A DNA stretch of 64,000 nucleotides from Polymorphobacter fuscus (lineage in GTDB: Bacteria; Pseudomonadota; Alphaproteobacteria; Sphingomonadales; Sphingomonadaceae), in the NCBI RefSeq assembly GCF_011927825.1, contig NZ_JAATJI010000001.1:2722014-2786013 (forward strand), written 5' to 3'. Every line of letters starts with the position of its first letter. The first letter of the stretch is position 1. Below the pieces are notes generated by a model. The model had not been told where the DNA came from and did no database searches. It was given only the letters and a program-made list of their open reading frames with translations. The position numbers and the translations under genes are program-made. Of this stretch, positions 27,245-35,860 are shown piece after piece.

Positions 27245-27618
27245 ATGTCGCGCGTCACTCGGATCGTCAGCCCGCATGCGGCGCCGCTGCGGCAGAGCAT
27301 GCCCGACGCCGAAGCCCGGCTGTGGCGGGAGCTTCGCGATCGCCGCCTGCTCGGGCACAAGTTTCGCCGGCAGCACAGCATCGGGCCGTTCATCGCCGAT
27401 TTGCCTGTGTCGCGGCGCGGCTGGTGATCGAACTCGACGGTTCGCAGCATGCGCACGCCGGGGCCGCCGACGCGCGCCGCACCGCCTTGCTGGCGGCCGA
27501 GGGCTGGACGGTCATCCGCTTCTGGAACGCGCGGGTGCTGGCCGACATGGACAATGTGCTGCGCGAGATCATCGCCCATCTGCGGTCGCCGCGCAGCGGA
27601 AATTGCAAGCAGTCCTGA
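27245..27618 (+). pseudogene. DUF559 endonuclease-fold protein, split by a 1-base frameshift
   Basis: The first frame (27245 on) reads MSRVTRIVSPHAAPLRQSM, then LWRELRDRRLLGHKFRRQHS and IGPFIADL. The second frame continues the family sequence ACVAARLVIELDGSQHA and WTVIRFWNARVLADMDNVL to 27618. The two join perfectly if one T is added to the TTT at 27400-27402 (restoring IGPFIADFACVAARL). Catalytic-type residues (Asp in IADF, Glu/Asp in VIELDG) would then be present. DUF559 proteins resemble very-short-patch repair and restriction nucleases. It may be a true mutation or a sequencing error in a homopolymer. Confidence 0.8.
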
Positions 27619-27899
27619 CAGCGCCGCCCGACTCGACCCTCCCGTTACCCCCGTTGCACCCCGTCACCACCCCGCGAACGCCCTGCCGCCGCCCCGGAAA
27701 CGCCCCCAGGATGCCCCGCGGCGACCCCGTCGCGCCCCGGCGACGCCCGGTTTTCATCCCGAAAGACCAGGACAATCACCACGCCGCGAACAGCAAGCCC
27801 ACACAAAATATCGTTCCAGACCAACTGTTTGCTGGTGCCACGCGCCACATCATAACCCGAAATCTTGACAAAACAAGCCATATAGGTTAGTGGTGAACC
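27619..27899. other. Intergenic stretch without a gene
   Basis: The first 150 bases are C-rich on the plus strand; the rest is more AT-rich. A TTGACA at 27864-27869 is a possible -35 element for the next gene, but no good -10 follows at the right distance. Nothing else is seen. Confidence 0.5.
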
Positions 27900-28379
27900 A
27901 TGAAAATGCCCCGCACCACCCGCCGTATCCGCTCCGATGGCTGGACGCTGCCGCGCCAGCGGATGTTCATCAAGACGCTGGCGATGACCGGGTCGGTCAA
28001 GCAGGCGGCGGCGCGGGCGGAGATGTCCGAATCCTCCGCCTATCGGCTGCGGCTGCACCCCGGCGCCGAGGCGTTCCGCAGCGCCTGGGAGACGGCGCTC
28101 GGCGCCTGTCCGACAACGCTGCGGCAGGTGGCGTTCGATCGCGCCATCAACGGCGTGCTGGAGGATGTCTATTGCAACGGCGTCGCCGTCGGCCGCCGCG
28201 TCGTGCTCAACGACCGGCTGCTGATGTTCCTGCTGCGCCACTATGACACCGGCGCGGCCTTTACCCCGCAGCACAAGATGCTCGAGGCGCTGGAACGGCT
28301 GGTCGAGGCCGACGACCCTGCGCCGGAGATCGTCGCGGCGGCGGACGCGCAAGGTCAGCCGGCGGTGGACGTAATCTGA
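27900..28379 (+). CDS. Small helix-turn-helix protein, function unknown
   Basis: A 159-residue basic-N-terminal protein. Residues ~30-60 look like a helix-turn-helix (MTGSVKQAAARAEMSESSAY), preceded by WTLPRQRMFIKTLA. This arrangement recalls phage terminase small subunits and related sphingomonad orphan regulators. The rest is helical with no recognised domain, and the tail is acidic. There are no phage genes nearby. The target is unknown. Confidence 0.65.
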   Translation: MKMPRTTRRIRSDGWTLPRQRMFIKTLAMTGSVKQAAARAEMSESSAYRLRLHPGAEAFRSAWETALGACPTTLRQVAFDRAINGVLEDVYCNGVAVGRRVVLNDRLLMFLLRHYDTGAAFTPQHKMLEALERLVEADDPAPEIVAAADAQGQPAVDVI

Positions 28380-28455
28380 ACTTGTCGGCAGCAAGTGACT
28401 GACGGAAAACGATAATCCCGGAAACAAGGCGCTGCAATCCACAGCGGGGTGAGGA

Positions 28456-29427
28456 TCAGGCGGCGCTGACCAGCCCCTGCGTCGTCGCCCAGGCCAGGAA
28501 CAGCTCGGGCCATGCCGCCGCCGGCTTGCCGACCGCGCCGCGCAGGCCAAAGCCATGGCCGCCGGCGGTGAACAGGTGCGTTTCCACCGCGATATTGCGG
28601 GCGCGCAGCGCGGCGCGCAGGACAAGGCTGTTGTCCACCGGCACGCTGGCGTCGTCTTCGGCATGGACGAGGAAGCAGGGCGGCGCGTCGGCGGGGATGT
28701 TGCGATGCGGGCTGTGCGCCGCCTCCAGCGCCGGATTGTCGCCGATCAGCAGGGTCCGCGACCCCGGATGCGCGAGCGGCGGCGTCATCGAGACGACGGG
28801 GTAGATGGGCGCCGCCAGCAGCGGCCGCGCCGGCAGCGCATCGGCGGCATCGACCGGCGCATAGGTGCTTGTGGCAAAGCGCGCCGCCAGGTCGGCGCAG
28901 ACATGGCCGCCGGCCGAAAAGCCCATGGCGCCGACCCGCGCCGGGTCGATGCCGAAGGCGGCCGCACGGTGGCGGATGCGGCGCATGGCGCGCTGTGCAT
29001 CGGACAGGGCGACATCGGGCCCGGCGGCCCAGCCGTCGCCGGGCAGGCGGTAGAACAGCACAAAGGCGGTGACGCCGCGCGCCGCCAGCCAGCGGCCGAG
29101 CTCATAGCCTTCCTTGTCGACGACGACATGGCGAAAGCCGCCGCCGGGGATGACCAGCATGGCGCCGCCGTTGGGTTGGACGGGGCGAAAGACGACGAGG
29201 CGTGGCCGGACGATGCCGGCGACGGCGCGGTCCGACCGGCCCGGGTCGGTGCTGCGTTCGGTGACGGTCTCGCTCGGCAGCGTCGCCGGCGCGCCGGGTG
29301 CGCCGGCGGGCCACAGGTCGATGGTCTCGGTCGGCGCCGGGCCGGGAAGCGCCTTGCCGGCGGGCGGCGGCGTCTGCGCCGCCACCGGGGCGGCGAGACC
29401 GGCAATCAGGAGGGCGCGGCGATCCAT
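28456..29427 (-). CDS. Exported alpha/beta-hydrolase, esterase/acetyl-esterase-like
   Basis: A 323-residue secreted hydrolase. A short signal peptide (RRALLIAGLAAPVAAQ) precedes an alpha/beta-hydrolase domain with the oxyanion segment VIPGGGFRHVV, nucleophile motif GFSAGG (Ser), acid in HAEDDASVP and His in TAGGHGFGL. This fits the feruloyl/acetyl-xylan-esterase-like group. It lies 20 bases downstream of the TonB receptor on the same strand, which points to removal of acetyl or other ester groups from the imported plant polysaccharide, probably pectin. The specificity is inferred. Confidence 0.83.
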   Translation of the reverse strand: MDRRALLIAGLAAPVAAQTPPPAGKALPGPAPTETIDLWPAGAPGAPATLPSETVTERSTDPGRSDRAVAGIVRPRLVVFRPVQPNGGAMLVIPGGGFRHVVVDKEGYELGRWLAARGVTAFVLFYRLPGDGWAAGPDVALSDAQRAMRRIRHRAAAFGIDPARVGAMGFSAGGHVCADLAARFATSTYAPVDAADALPARPLLAAPIYPVVSMTPPLAHPGSRTLLIGDNPALEAAHSPHRNIPADAPPCFLVHAEDDASVPVDNSLVLRAALRARNIAVETHLFTAGGHGFGLRGAVGKPAAAWPELFLAWATTQGLVSAA

Positions 29428-29447
29428 GGCAACGACCTCCCGAAGGC

Positions 29448-32327
29448 CTAGTATTTGAAGCGGACGCCGAAATAGAACTGGCGGCCGGTGTGGTGATAGA
29501 CGCTCAACCGGTCGGCCGCGCTATCGATATATTGGTCGATATACTGGTCGGTCAGGTTGATCGCCTCGAAGGTCAGGCTGATGGCTTCGTTGAACTTGAC
29601 CGAAGCCGACATGTCGACGTTGACCGTGCCCTTGACGCCTTCGACATCGTTGAAGGTCGGTTGGCCCGAATTGGCGTTGAACACCGGCCCGGCGCCCGGC
29701 GCGACGCCGTTGCGGCCCGGAACGTTGGTCAGGTAACCGCTGCGATAGGCCACCGAACCGCGGATCGAGAAGACATCGTCTTCATAGTAAAGCGTGCCGT
29801 TGGCGCTGTGCTTCGACAGGTTGACCAGCGGCTGGATGATGACCGGGGCACCCGCAGCCGTGGCGAGCGGATATTCGATCTTGGAATCGACATAGGTGTA
29901 GTTGACCTGGACGCCGAAGTTCGACCAGCCGGCGGGCAGGAAGCTGAACGGCGTCTGCAGGCCGACTTCCAGGCCCTTCAACGTGCCGCCCTTGCTGTTG
30001 GCCGGCTGGGTGACGGTGAACAGGTCGGTCGGCGCGACATTGGTCCCGGCCAGCAGCGTGTCGGGCAGGCCGAGCTGGTTGAACGGGATCTGCTGGGTGG
30101 TCGTGGCGACGAAGCTGTTGATGTCCTTGTAGAACAGCCCGACGGTCAGCGCCGCGCCCTTGGCGAAATACCATTCGGCGCCAAGGTTGTAGTCCCATGC
30201 CTTGGTCGGATCGACAAAGGGGTTGCCCAGCGACAGGGTGCGGTTGCCGCCGCTGATCGAGAACGACCCGCCGGGGTTGACCGTGCCGATGTTCGGCCGC
30301 GCCATGACGCGGGCGACGGCGGCGCGCAGGATGATCTCGTCGGTGACATCGACGCTGAGGTTGGCCGAGGGCAGCCAATTGCCATAGTTGCGGGTGACCT
30401 CGATCAACTGGAAGCCGGGGGCGGTGGGCGTGTTCTGGTAACCGGTCGACGTCTGGCGGGTGTCGACATAGCGGACGCCCGCGTCACCGCGCACGCGCAT
30501 GCTGCCGATCTCGCCCGAATAGACGATCTGGCCGAAACCGCCGAGGCTGCGTTCGCCGACGGTGGTGAAGCTGCCGCGGGCGCTGGCGTTGGTGATGCCG
30601 GTCAGCGCGAACTTGCCGGTGTTGGAATAGAAGCCGAGCGTCGACGCCATGGCATCGATATTGGGAACAACGAAGCCGGCCGGCGATCCGCCCAGCGCCG
30701 TGTTCGGGCTGAACGAATAGATCGACGTCAGGCCCGGCAGCTGCCCGGGGGCGATGAGGCCCGCGACATCGGTTTCGCTGGTGCGGCGGAACTCCTGCGA
30801 GCTGTAGCCGTACTTCTTCCAGTCGCCGCCGACGCGCAGCTTAAGCGTGTCGGTCGCATCGAATTCGAGCTGGGCCCGGCCGACCTTGAAGTCGTTATCG
30901 ACATATTGCGGGCGCAGGCGGACTTCGGCGAGGGTGAACCTGGTCGGGTCGGTGACGTCGAGATTGCCATAGTTGAACGTCGGCGCCCGACTGCTGAAGT
31001 CGTAGCTGTAGCCCTGGACGTTGTTGGCATCGAGCGCGACGGTGGTCTGGATGGGGTTGGAGAAGGCCGACTTCGAATAGCCGCCGAGCAGGTCGAGGCG
31101 GACGCGATCGCCGAACTCCTGGTGCAGCGAGCCGGTGTATTGCTGGAACTTGGTTTCGAGCTCGTCATAGCGCGATTCGACCCGCACATCGACGTTGTTG
31201 AACCGGCCGCTGACGAGGCTGTTGTTCGAATCGACAACGGCACCCGGCAGGATGACGGTGTCCTGCTTGCCGCCGGCGCCGCGGCTGAAGGAGATCGCCT
31301 CCAGATACTGCTCCGACCGGTTCGACTTGAAGGTGGCATAGAGCGCATCGAAGCTGAGCAGCGTCGCGTCGGTCGGCGCGAACTGCAGCGACCCGGTCAG
31401 GCCGAGGCGTTTGGTGTCATAGCGATAGCTGTCGTAGCGCGGGATGCGCGGGGCAAAGAAGCCATAGCCCTGCTGCGCGCCGTTGGGCAGCGTCGATCCG
31501 GGGGCGAAGGCGCCGGTCGGGCGGCCGCCGGCGGGGGCATTGTCGGTGCCGCGTTCCCAGCGCACGGTCGAAGGACCTTCTTCGGCAATCCCGCGTTCCG
31601 AATAGGCGGCCGAGACGAGAACGCCGATCTTGCCGTCAGCGAACTTCTTGGAAATCAGCGCCGCCAGCTTGGGGTTGATGGCGTTGGAGAAATCGTTGAT
31701 GCCGACCTGCGCCGACCCGGCAACGGTCATGTCGTCCTTATAGTCGAACGGCCGCGCGGTGACGAGATCGACGGTGGCGCCGAGCGAGCCTTCCTCGACA
31801 TCGGCCGATGCCGATTTGCGGACGGTGATCGAATTGAACAGTTCCGACGCAAAGACGTTGAAGTCGAAGCTGCGGCTGCGGTTGGCGCCGCCGCTGGCAT
31901 CGGCACCGCCGGTGGTCGACAGGCCCTCGATGCCGTTGATGCGGACGCGGGTGAACGTCGGCCCCAGGCCGCGCACGGTGATGTTGCGGCCTTCGCCCTG
32001 GTCACGCGTGATGGTGACGCCGGGGATGCGCTGGATCGATTCGGCCAGATTGTTGTCGGGGAAGTCGGCGATGTCTTCGGCCCGGATAACATCGACGATG
32101 CCGATCGACAGCCGCTTGTCGTTGAGCGCGCCGGCGAGCGAGGCGCGGTATCCGGTGACGAGGATCTCCTCCTCCGGATTGCCGGCAGCGGGCGCGGCCA
32201 CGGCGGTGGCCGGGTTGGGGGCCGGCGCCGCGTCCTGCGCCCGGGCAGCCGATACGGCGAGGACAGACAGCGACGTGCAGCCGAGAAGCTGGATCGTGCG
32301 ACGTGCGAAGCGGTTGCGTGGTGTCAT
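29448..32327 (-). CDS. TonB-dependent receptor (carbohydrate/oligogalacturonide type)
   Basis: A 959-residue outer-membrane receptor. Signal peptide (IQLLGCTSLSVLAVSAARAQ), a TonB-box-like EEILVTGYRASLAGAL, then a plug domain (IADFPDNNLAESIQRIPGVT, with ITRDQGEGRNITVRGLGPTF) and a long barrel ending GVRFKY. The form is that of the sphingomonad/Caulobacter carbohydrate receptors. It is divergent from a pectate lyase and shares two copies of the TGACACCGGT operator with it, so uptake of pectin oligomers is likely. The start at 32327 has GGGGAGA upstream; an earlier ATG would place the operator inside the gene. Confidence 0.92.
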   Translation of the reverse strand: MTPRNRFARRTIQLLGCTSLSVLAVSAARAQDAAPAPNPATAVAAPAAGNPEEEILVTGYRASLAGALNDKRLSIGIVDVIRAEDIADFPDNNLAESIQRIPGVTITRDQGEGRNITVRGLGPTFTRVRINGIEGLSTTGGADASGGANRSRSFDFNVFASELFNSITVRKSASADVEEGSLGATVDLVTARPFDYKDDMTVAGSAQVGINDFSNAINPKLAALISKKFADGKIGVLVSAAYSERGIAEEGPSTVRWERGTDNAPAGGRPTGAFAPGSTLPNGAQQGYGFFAPRIPRYDSYRYDTKRLGLTGSLQFAPTDATLLSFDALYATFKSNRSEQYLEAISFSRGAGGKQDTVILPGAVVDSNNSLVSGRFNNVDVRVESRYDELETKFQQYTGSLHQEFGDRVRLDLLGGYSKSAFSNPIQTTVALDANNVQGYSYDFSSRAPTFNYGNLDVTDPTRFTLAEVRLRPQYVDNDFKVGRAQLEFDATDTLKLRVGGDWKKYGYSSQEFRRTSETDVAGLIAPGQLPGLTSIYSFSPNTALGGSPAGFVVPNIDAMASTLGFYSNTGKFALTGITNASARGSFTTVGERSLGGFGQIVYSGEIGSMRVRGDAGVRYVDTRQTSTGYQNTPTAPGFQLIEVTRNYGNWLPSANLSVDVTDEIILRAAVARVMARPNIGTVNPGGSFSISGGNRTLSLGNPFVDPTKAWDYNLGAEWYFAKGAALTVGLFYKDINSFVATTTQQIPFNQLGLPDTLLAGTNVAPTDLFTVTQPANSKGGTLKGLEVGLQTPFSFLPAGWSNFGVQVNYTYVDSKIEYPLATAAGAPVIIQPLVNLSKHSANGTLYYEDDVFSIRGSVAYRSGYLTNVPGRNGVAPGAGPVFNANSGQPTFNDVEGVKGTVNVDMSASVKFNEAISLTFEAINLTDQYIDQYIDSAADRLSVYHHTGRQFYFGVRFKY

Positions 32328-32357
32328 GACAGTCTCCCCATGTTCGGCCGACCCGCG

Positions 32358-32372
32358 TGACACCGGTTACCA
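32358..32372 (+). promoter_or_regulatory. LacI-type operator, site 1 (before the TonB receptor)
   Basis: TGACACCGGTTACCA, 30 bases upstream of the receptor start. It shares the 10-mer TGACACCGGT with four other sites in this locus. Confidence 0.7.
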
Positions 32373-32508
32373 ATTCGGTAAACGGCGCCGAACGAGCGCG
32401 TTCTTTTTGTCCGTGACGTTCCGTTGCGGAAAATGGCCCCGCTGCGCGGATGCCCAATTCCTCCCCTTCCCGCCACATTTGCTGTGGTCTGCGACTGGTT
32501 TCTTGTCT

Positions 32509-32523
32509 AAGTAACCGGTGTCA
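32509..32523 (-). promoter_or_regulatory. LacI-type operator, site 2 (before the pectate lyase)
   Basis: Read on the minus strand: TGACACCGGTTACTT. It lies 56 bases upstream of the pectate lyase start and 136 bases from site 1, so a looping pair is possible. Confidence 0.7.
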
Positions 32524-32579
32524 TAAACGACATTGTCCACATGCAATGGCCTTGTCAACAATTCGCTGGGGAGATCAGA

Positions 32580-33959
32580 ATGCGTGGATGTCGATCCTTT
32601 CTGGGGGTTGCAATTGGGACACTATCGCTCGCGATACTTGCCCAGCCGCTCGTCGCTGCGCCGGTGGATGGCACGCCCGCAGCCGGCGGCACCACCACCG
32701 CCGGCGGCCGCGGTGGCCGGATCATCCGCGTCACCAATCTGAATGCCACCGGTCCGGGGTCGCTGCGCGCCGCCGTGGAGGCCAAGGGCCCGCGCATCGT
32801 CGTCTTCGAAGTCGGCGGGTTGATCGACCTCGGCCGCAGCGTGTTATCCATCACCGAGCCCGACCTGACCATCGCCGGCCAGACCGCACCGTCGCCCGGC
32901 ATCACCATCATCCGCGGCGGCATCGACCTGAAGGCGCATGATGTCATCATTCGCCACATCCGCGTCCGCACCGGCCGCGACGGCCAGGCGGCGCTGTCGG
33001 GCTGGGAGGCCGATGCCTTTTCCACCGTCGCGGCGCACGATGTCATCATCGATCACAACAGCTTCACCTGGGCGCTCGACGAAAACATGTCGGCGTCGGG
33101 GCCGCGCTTTGCCGGCGGTGACACGGTGGCGGACTGGCGCAAGAACACCAGCCGCAACATCGTCTTTTCCTACAATCTTGCCGCCGAAGGCCTGGCCAAC
33201 GCCAGCCACCCCAAGGGCGAACATTCCAAGGGCAGCCTGATCCACGACAATGCCACCGGCATCGTCTTCTGGCGCAACATCTGGGCGCACAATGTCGAAC
33301 GCTCGCCGCTGCTCAAGGGTGGTGTGCAGGCCGTGATGGTCAACAACCTGATCTATGATCCCGGCGAACGTGCCGTCCACTATAATCTGATGGCGCTGGA
33401 ATGGACCGGCCAGCCTTATGTCGAAGGCCGGCTGACCGCGATCGGCAATGTCATGCGTGGCGGCCCTTCGACGGCGCCGGGCCTGCCGTTCCTGATGCTG
33501 GGCGGCGATGGCGACCTGCGCTATTTCGGCAAGGACAATCTGGCGGTGGACAAGTTCGGCGTCGCCCTGCCGATGGTCGGCCGCTATGGCGAAACCCGGG
33601 CGAAGATCGTTACCGCCGCCACCCCCGATCCGCTGCCCGCCGGCGTGACCGCCATGCCGGTGCGCGACGTCGAAACCCATGTCCTCGCCAATGCCGGGGC
33701 GCGGCCGTGGGACCGCGATGCCGACGATATCCGCGTGCTGTTCTTCATCGCCGAAGGGCGCGGCGGCATCATCGACGATGAAAAGACCGTCGGCGGCTAT
33801 CCGGTGCAGAAGCCGACGGCGGCACGCTTCGTCGAGGCGGATTGGGACATGGCGACGATGGAGCCCAAGTCGGGCCTGTATCCGGGCCAGAAGGCACCGG
33901 CGCCGCAAGAGCATCTTTCGGAACGCGATGCCGCGATGCGCAATGGTGCGCCGAAATGA
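32580..33959 (+). CDS. Pectate lyase-like protein (polysaccharide lyase family 1 superfamily)
   Basis: A 459-residue exported right-handed beta-helix protein. The signal peptide is clear (FLGVAIGTLSLAILAQPLVAA). The lyase body shows GSLRAAVEAKGPRIVVFEV, LTIAGQTAPSPGITI, VIIRHIRVRTG and DVIIDHNSFTWALDEN, the usual strand pattern and acidic calcium-site region of PL1 enzymes. These cleave polygalacturonate by beta-elimination, giving unsaturated oligomers. GGGGAG precedes the ATG at 32580. The next gene overlaps by 4 bases. Calcium ligands and the catalytic Arg could not be fixed without alignment. Confidence 0.86.
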   Translation: MRGCRSFLGVAIGTLSLAILAQPLVAAPVDGTPAAGGTTTAGGRGGRIIRVTNLNATGPGSLRAAVEAKGPRIVVFEVGGLIDLGRSVLSITEPDLTIAGQTAPSPGITIIRGGIDLKAHDVIIRHIRVRTGRDGQAALSGWEADAFSTVAAHDVIIDHNSFTWALDENMSASGPRFAGGDTVADWRKNTSRNIVFSYNLAAEGLANASHPKGEHSKGSLIHDNATGIVFWRNIWAHNVERSPLLKGGVQAVMVNNLIYDPGERAVHYNLMALEWTGQPYVEGRLTAIGNVMRGGPSTAPGLPFLMLGGDGDLRYFGKDNLAVDKFGVALPMVGRYGETRAKIVTAATPDPLPAGVTAMPVRDVETHVLANAGARPWDRDADDIRVLFFIAEGRGGIIDDEKTVGGYPVQKPTAARFVEADWDMATMEPKSGLYPGQKAPAPQEHLSERDAAMRNGAPK

Positions 33960-34339
33960 TCGCACTGGTGCTCGCAGCGCTGCTCGCCGGGGCGCCGATG
34001 GTGGTCGTCGATGAACGCGACACGCTGGTGCGCGAGGCGCCGCCGCATGGCGGGCAGGGGATGAGCAGCGCCTGGCGGATCAGCGACAAGGCGCCCGGCC
34101 GCAGCATGGAATTCCGCAAGCGCGGGCTCGACAAGGGCGCCTCGATCGGCCTGCACGTGCTGGGGCATGACGAAGTCTATTATGCCGTCTCCGGCACGGG
34201 GCGGGTGACATCGGATGGTGTCGAACGCCCGCTGGCGCCGGGCATGGCGGCCTATCTCTACACCGGCGCCAATGTCGGTATCGTCCAGACCGGCGACGAG
34301 CCGCTGGTGCTGATCATCGCCTATCCGGTGGTCCGCTAG
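33956..34339 (+). CDS. Small exported cupin-domain protein
   Basis: A 127-residue protein with a hydrophobic export-like N-terminus (MIALVLAALLAGAPMVVV) followed by a single cupin barrel. Metal-type residues are His and Glu in GLHVLGHDEVYYAVSGTG, then the second motif around PLAPGMAAYLYTGA. Its ATG overlaps the pectate lyase stop (ATGA), so they are translated together. A role next to pectin breakdown is likely: KdgF, which linearises unsaturated uronate, is also a small cupin, but KdgF is cytoplasmic and this protein appears exported. That match is only a suggestion. Confidence 0.78.
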   Translation: MIALVLAALLAGAPMVVVDERDTLVREAPPHGGQGMSSAWRISDKAPGRSMEFRKRGLDKGASIGLHVLGHDEVYYAVSGTGRVTSDGVERPLAPGMAAYLYTGANVGIVQTGDEPLVLIIAYPVVR

Positions 34340-34343
34340 CCGG

Positions 34344-35860
34344 TCAGCTGCCGGGCTGGATATAGGGGACGCGCGCGAACAATTCGCGTTGCCAGCGGCG
34401 CGGGTCGTCTTCGGGCCGGGATACGGCGTCGAAGATCATCGTGGTGCGGCGATCCACCCGATATTGCGCCCAGTCGCAGGTGCCGGTGCGCGCGAAGCGG
34501 ATGAACACGGCCATCATCGCCGCACTGACCCGGCGCGCAGCGGCGCTGTCGCCCGATGGCGCGTCGGCGGCGGCCGTGGTGCCGAAGACCAGCGGAATGT
34601 CCATCGTGTGCAGCGCGCCGGCATCGGCGCGGGCGGGGTCGGCGAAGTCGAGCTGATAGACCCAGGTCGGCGCGTCGGCGGCGGCCCGCGCTTGCGCCTC
34701 CTCGACCTGCCCGCGCCAGCTGCGCGCGGCGGTCACGGCGTCCCACAGGATGTCGCGCGGGGACCAGCCCGGATAACGGCCGCGATATTGGGCGATGACC
34801 CATTCGGGCAGGATATCGACACGCAGTTCGGGCGCCATGACGGCGGCCAGATTGTCCCAGCCCAGGCCGGCGAGCTTCGGCGAACCGGCGGGCAGGAAGG
34901 CACGTGCCTCGTCGCGGGTGTTGCCGAGCAGCATCGGGATGGCGTTCGACTGCGGGTTGGCGTCGGGCCAGAACGGGTGGCGCACGAGGCTTCGCATGTC
35001 GAGGACCGGGGCGAAGTTGACGGTGCCGGCGAGGATGGGGTCGGGGGCGCCGAGCGCCCCGATGAGCGCTTCGACGGGCGCAGTGAGAGGGTCGCGGCCG
35101 AGCCGGGCGAGGAAGGCGCGGGCGCGGGCGGTGGCATTCAGCGGCCCGGCGGCGGTCACCTGCTGCCCGCTCATGGTGATGGCGCGGTGGAACAGGCCGC
35201 GGGCAGCCGGCATGCCCATCAGCGTGGCGATCTTGGCGCCGCCCCCGACTGGCCGAACACCGTCACATTGCCCGGGTCACCGCCGAAGGCTACGATATGG
35301 TCGCGCACCCAGTGCAGCGCCAGCGCCAGGTCGAGCTGCCCGGCATTGCCACTGTCGGGAAACCGCGGATCGATGCGGGCAAGGTAGAGATAGCCGAGCG
35401 CGTTGAGGCGATGGTTGACCGTGACGACGACGACATCACCCTGCGCGGCCAGCGCCGCGCCATCGTTCATCGCATCGGTGCTGCTGCCGTTCGCATAGGC
35501 GCCGCCATGAATATAGACCATGACCGGCCGCCGCCCGGCATCGACGCCGGGGGTCCAGATGTTGAGGAACAAACAGTCTTCGGATTGCGGGACGTAGCGG
35601 TTGCCGGACTGCGGCGCGACGGGGCCGAAGCCAGTGGCGGGGATCGTCCTGCCGGGGTTTGCTTCGGGGGTGGGGGGGAGAAAGCGTGCCGCCCGGCCAT
35701 AGCGGATGCCGCGGAAAACAAGGGTCCCTGCTTCGCGCGTTCCGGTGAAATTGCCGGCGGCCGTGCGCGCGACCGGGTCGGCGGCGCGTGCCGGCGTGGC
35801 GGCAAGCAAGGGAACGGCAGCAAGCAGCGCACGCCGTGAAACCGCGCTAGCGGCGGACAT
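34344..35860 (-). pseudogene. Type-B carboxylesterase/lipase, frameshifted at the catalytic serine
   Basis: The 5' part (35860 down to about 35240) reads a signal peptide (RRALLAAVPLLAATPARAA) and the carboxylesterase-B domain: GIRYGRAARFLPP, SEDCLFLNIWTPG, VMVYIHGGAYANGSS, FGGDPGNVTVFGQSG. There the frame breaks. The 3' part (35219 to 34344) continues in another frame from MGMPAARGLFHRAITMSG to the end. Adding one G to the five-G run at 35241-35245 restores the expected GQSGGGAK. The break is a 1-base loss in the nucleophile elbow, so the enzyme is dead if the sequence is right. The start overlaps the kdgK end by 14 bases. Confidence 0.85.

Noticed and set aside
27864..27899. Sigma-70 promoter for the helix-turn-helix gene
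   Set aside because: TTGACA is present but no reasonable -10 hexamer lies 16-18 bases downstream.
29298..32360. Plus-strand open frame of about 1020 codons opposite the TonB receptor
   Set aside because: It is the antisense shadow of a clear receptor gene, with an Arg/Gly/Asp-rich translation and no motifs.
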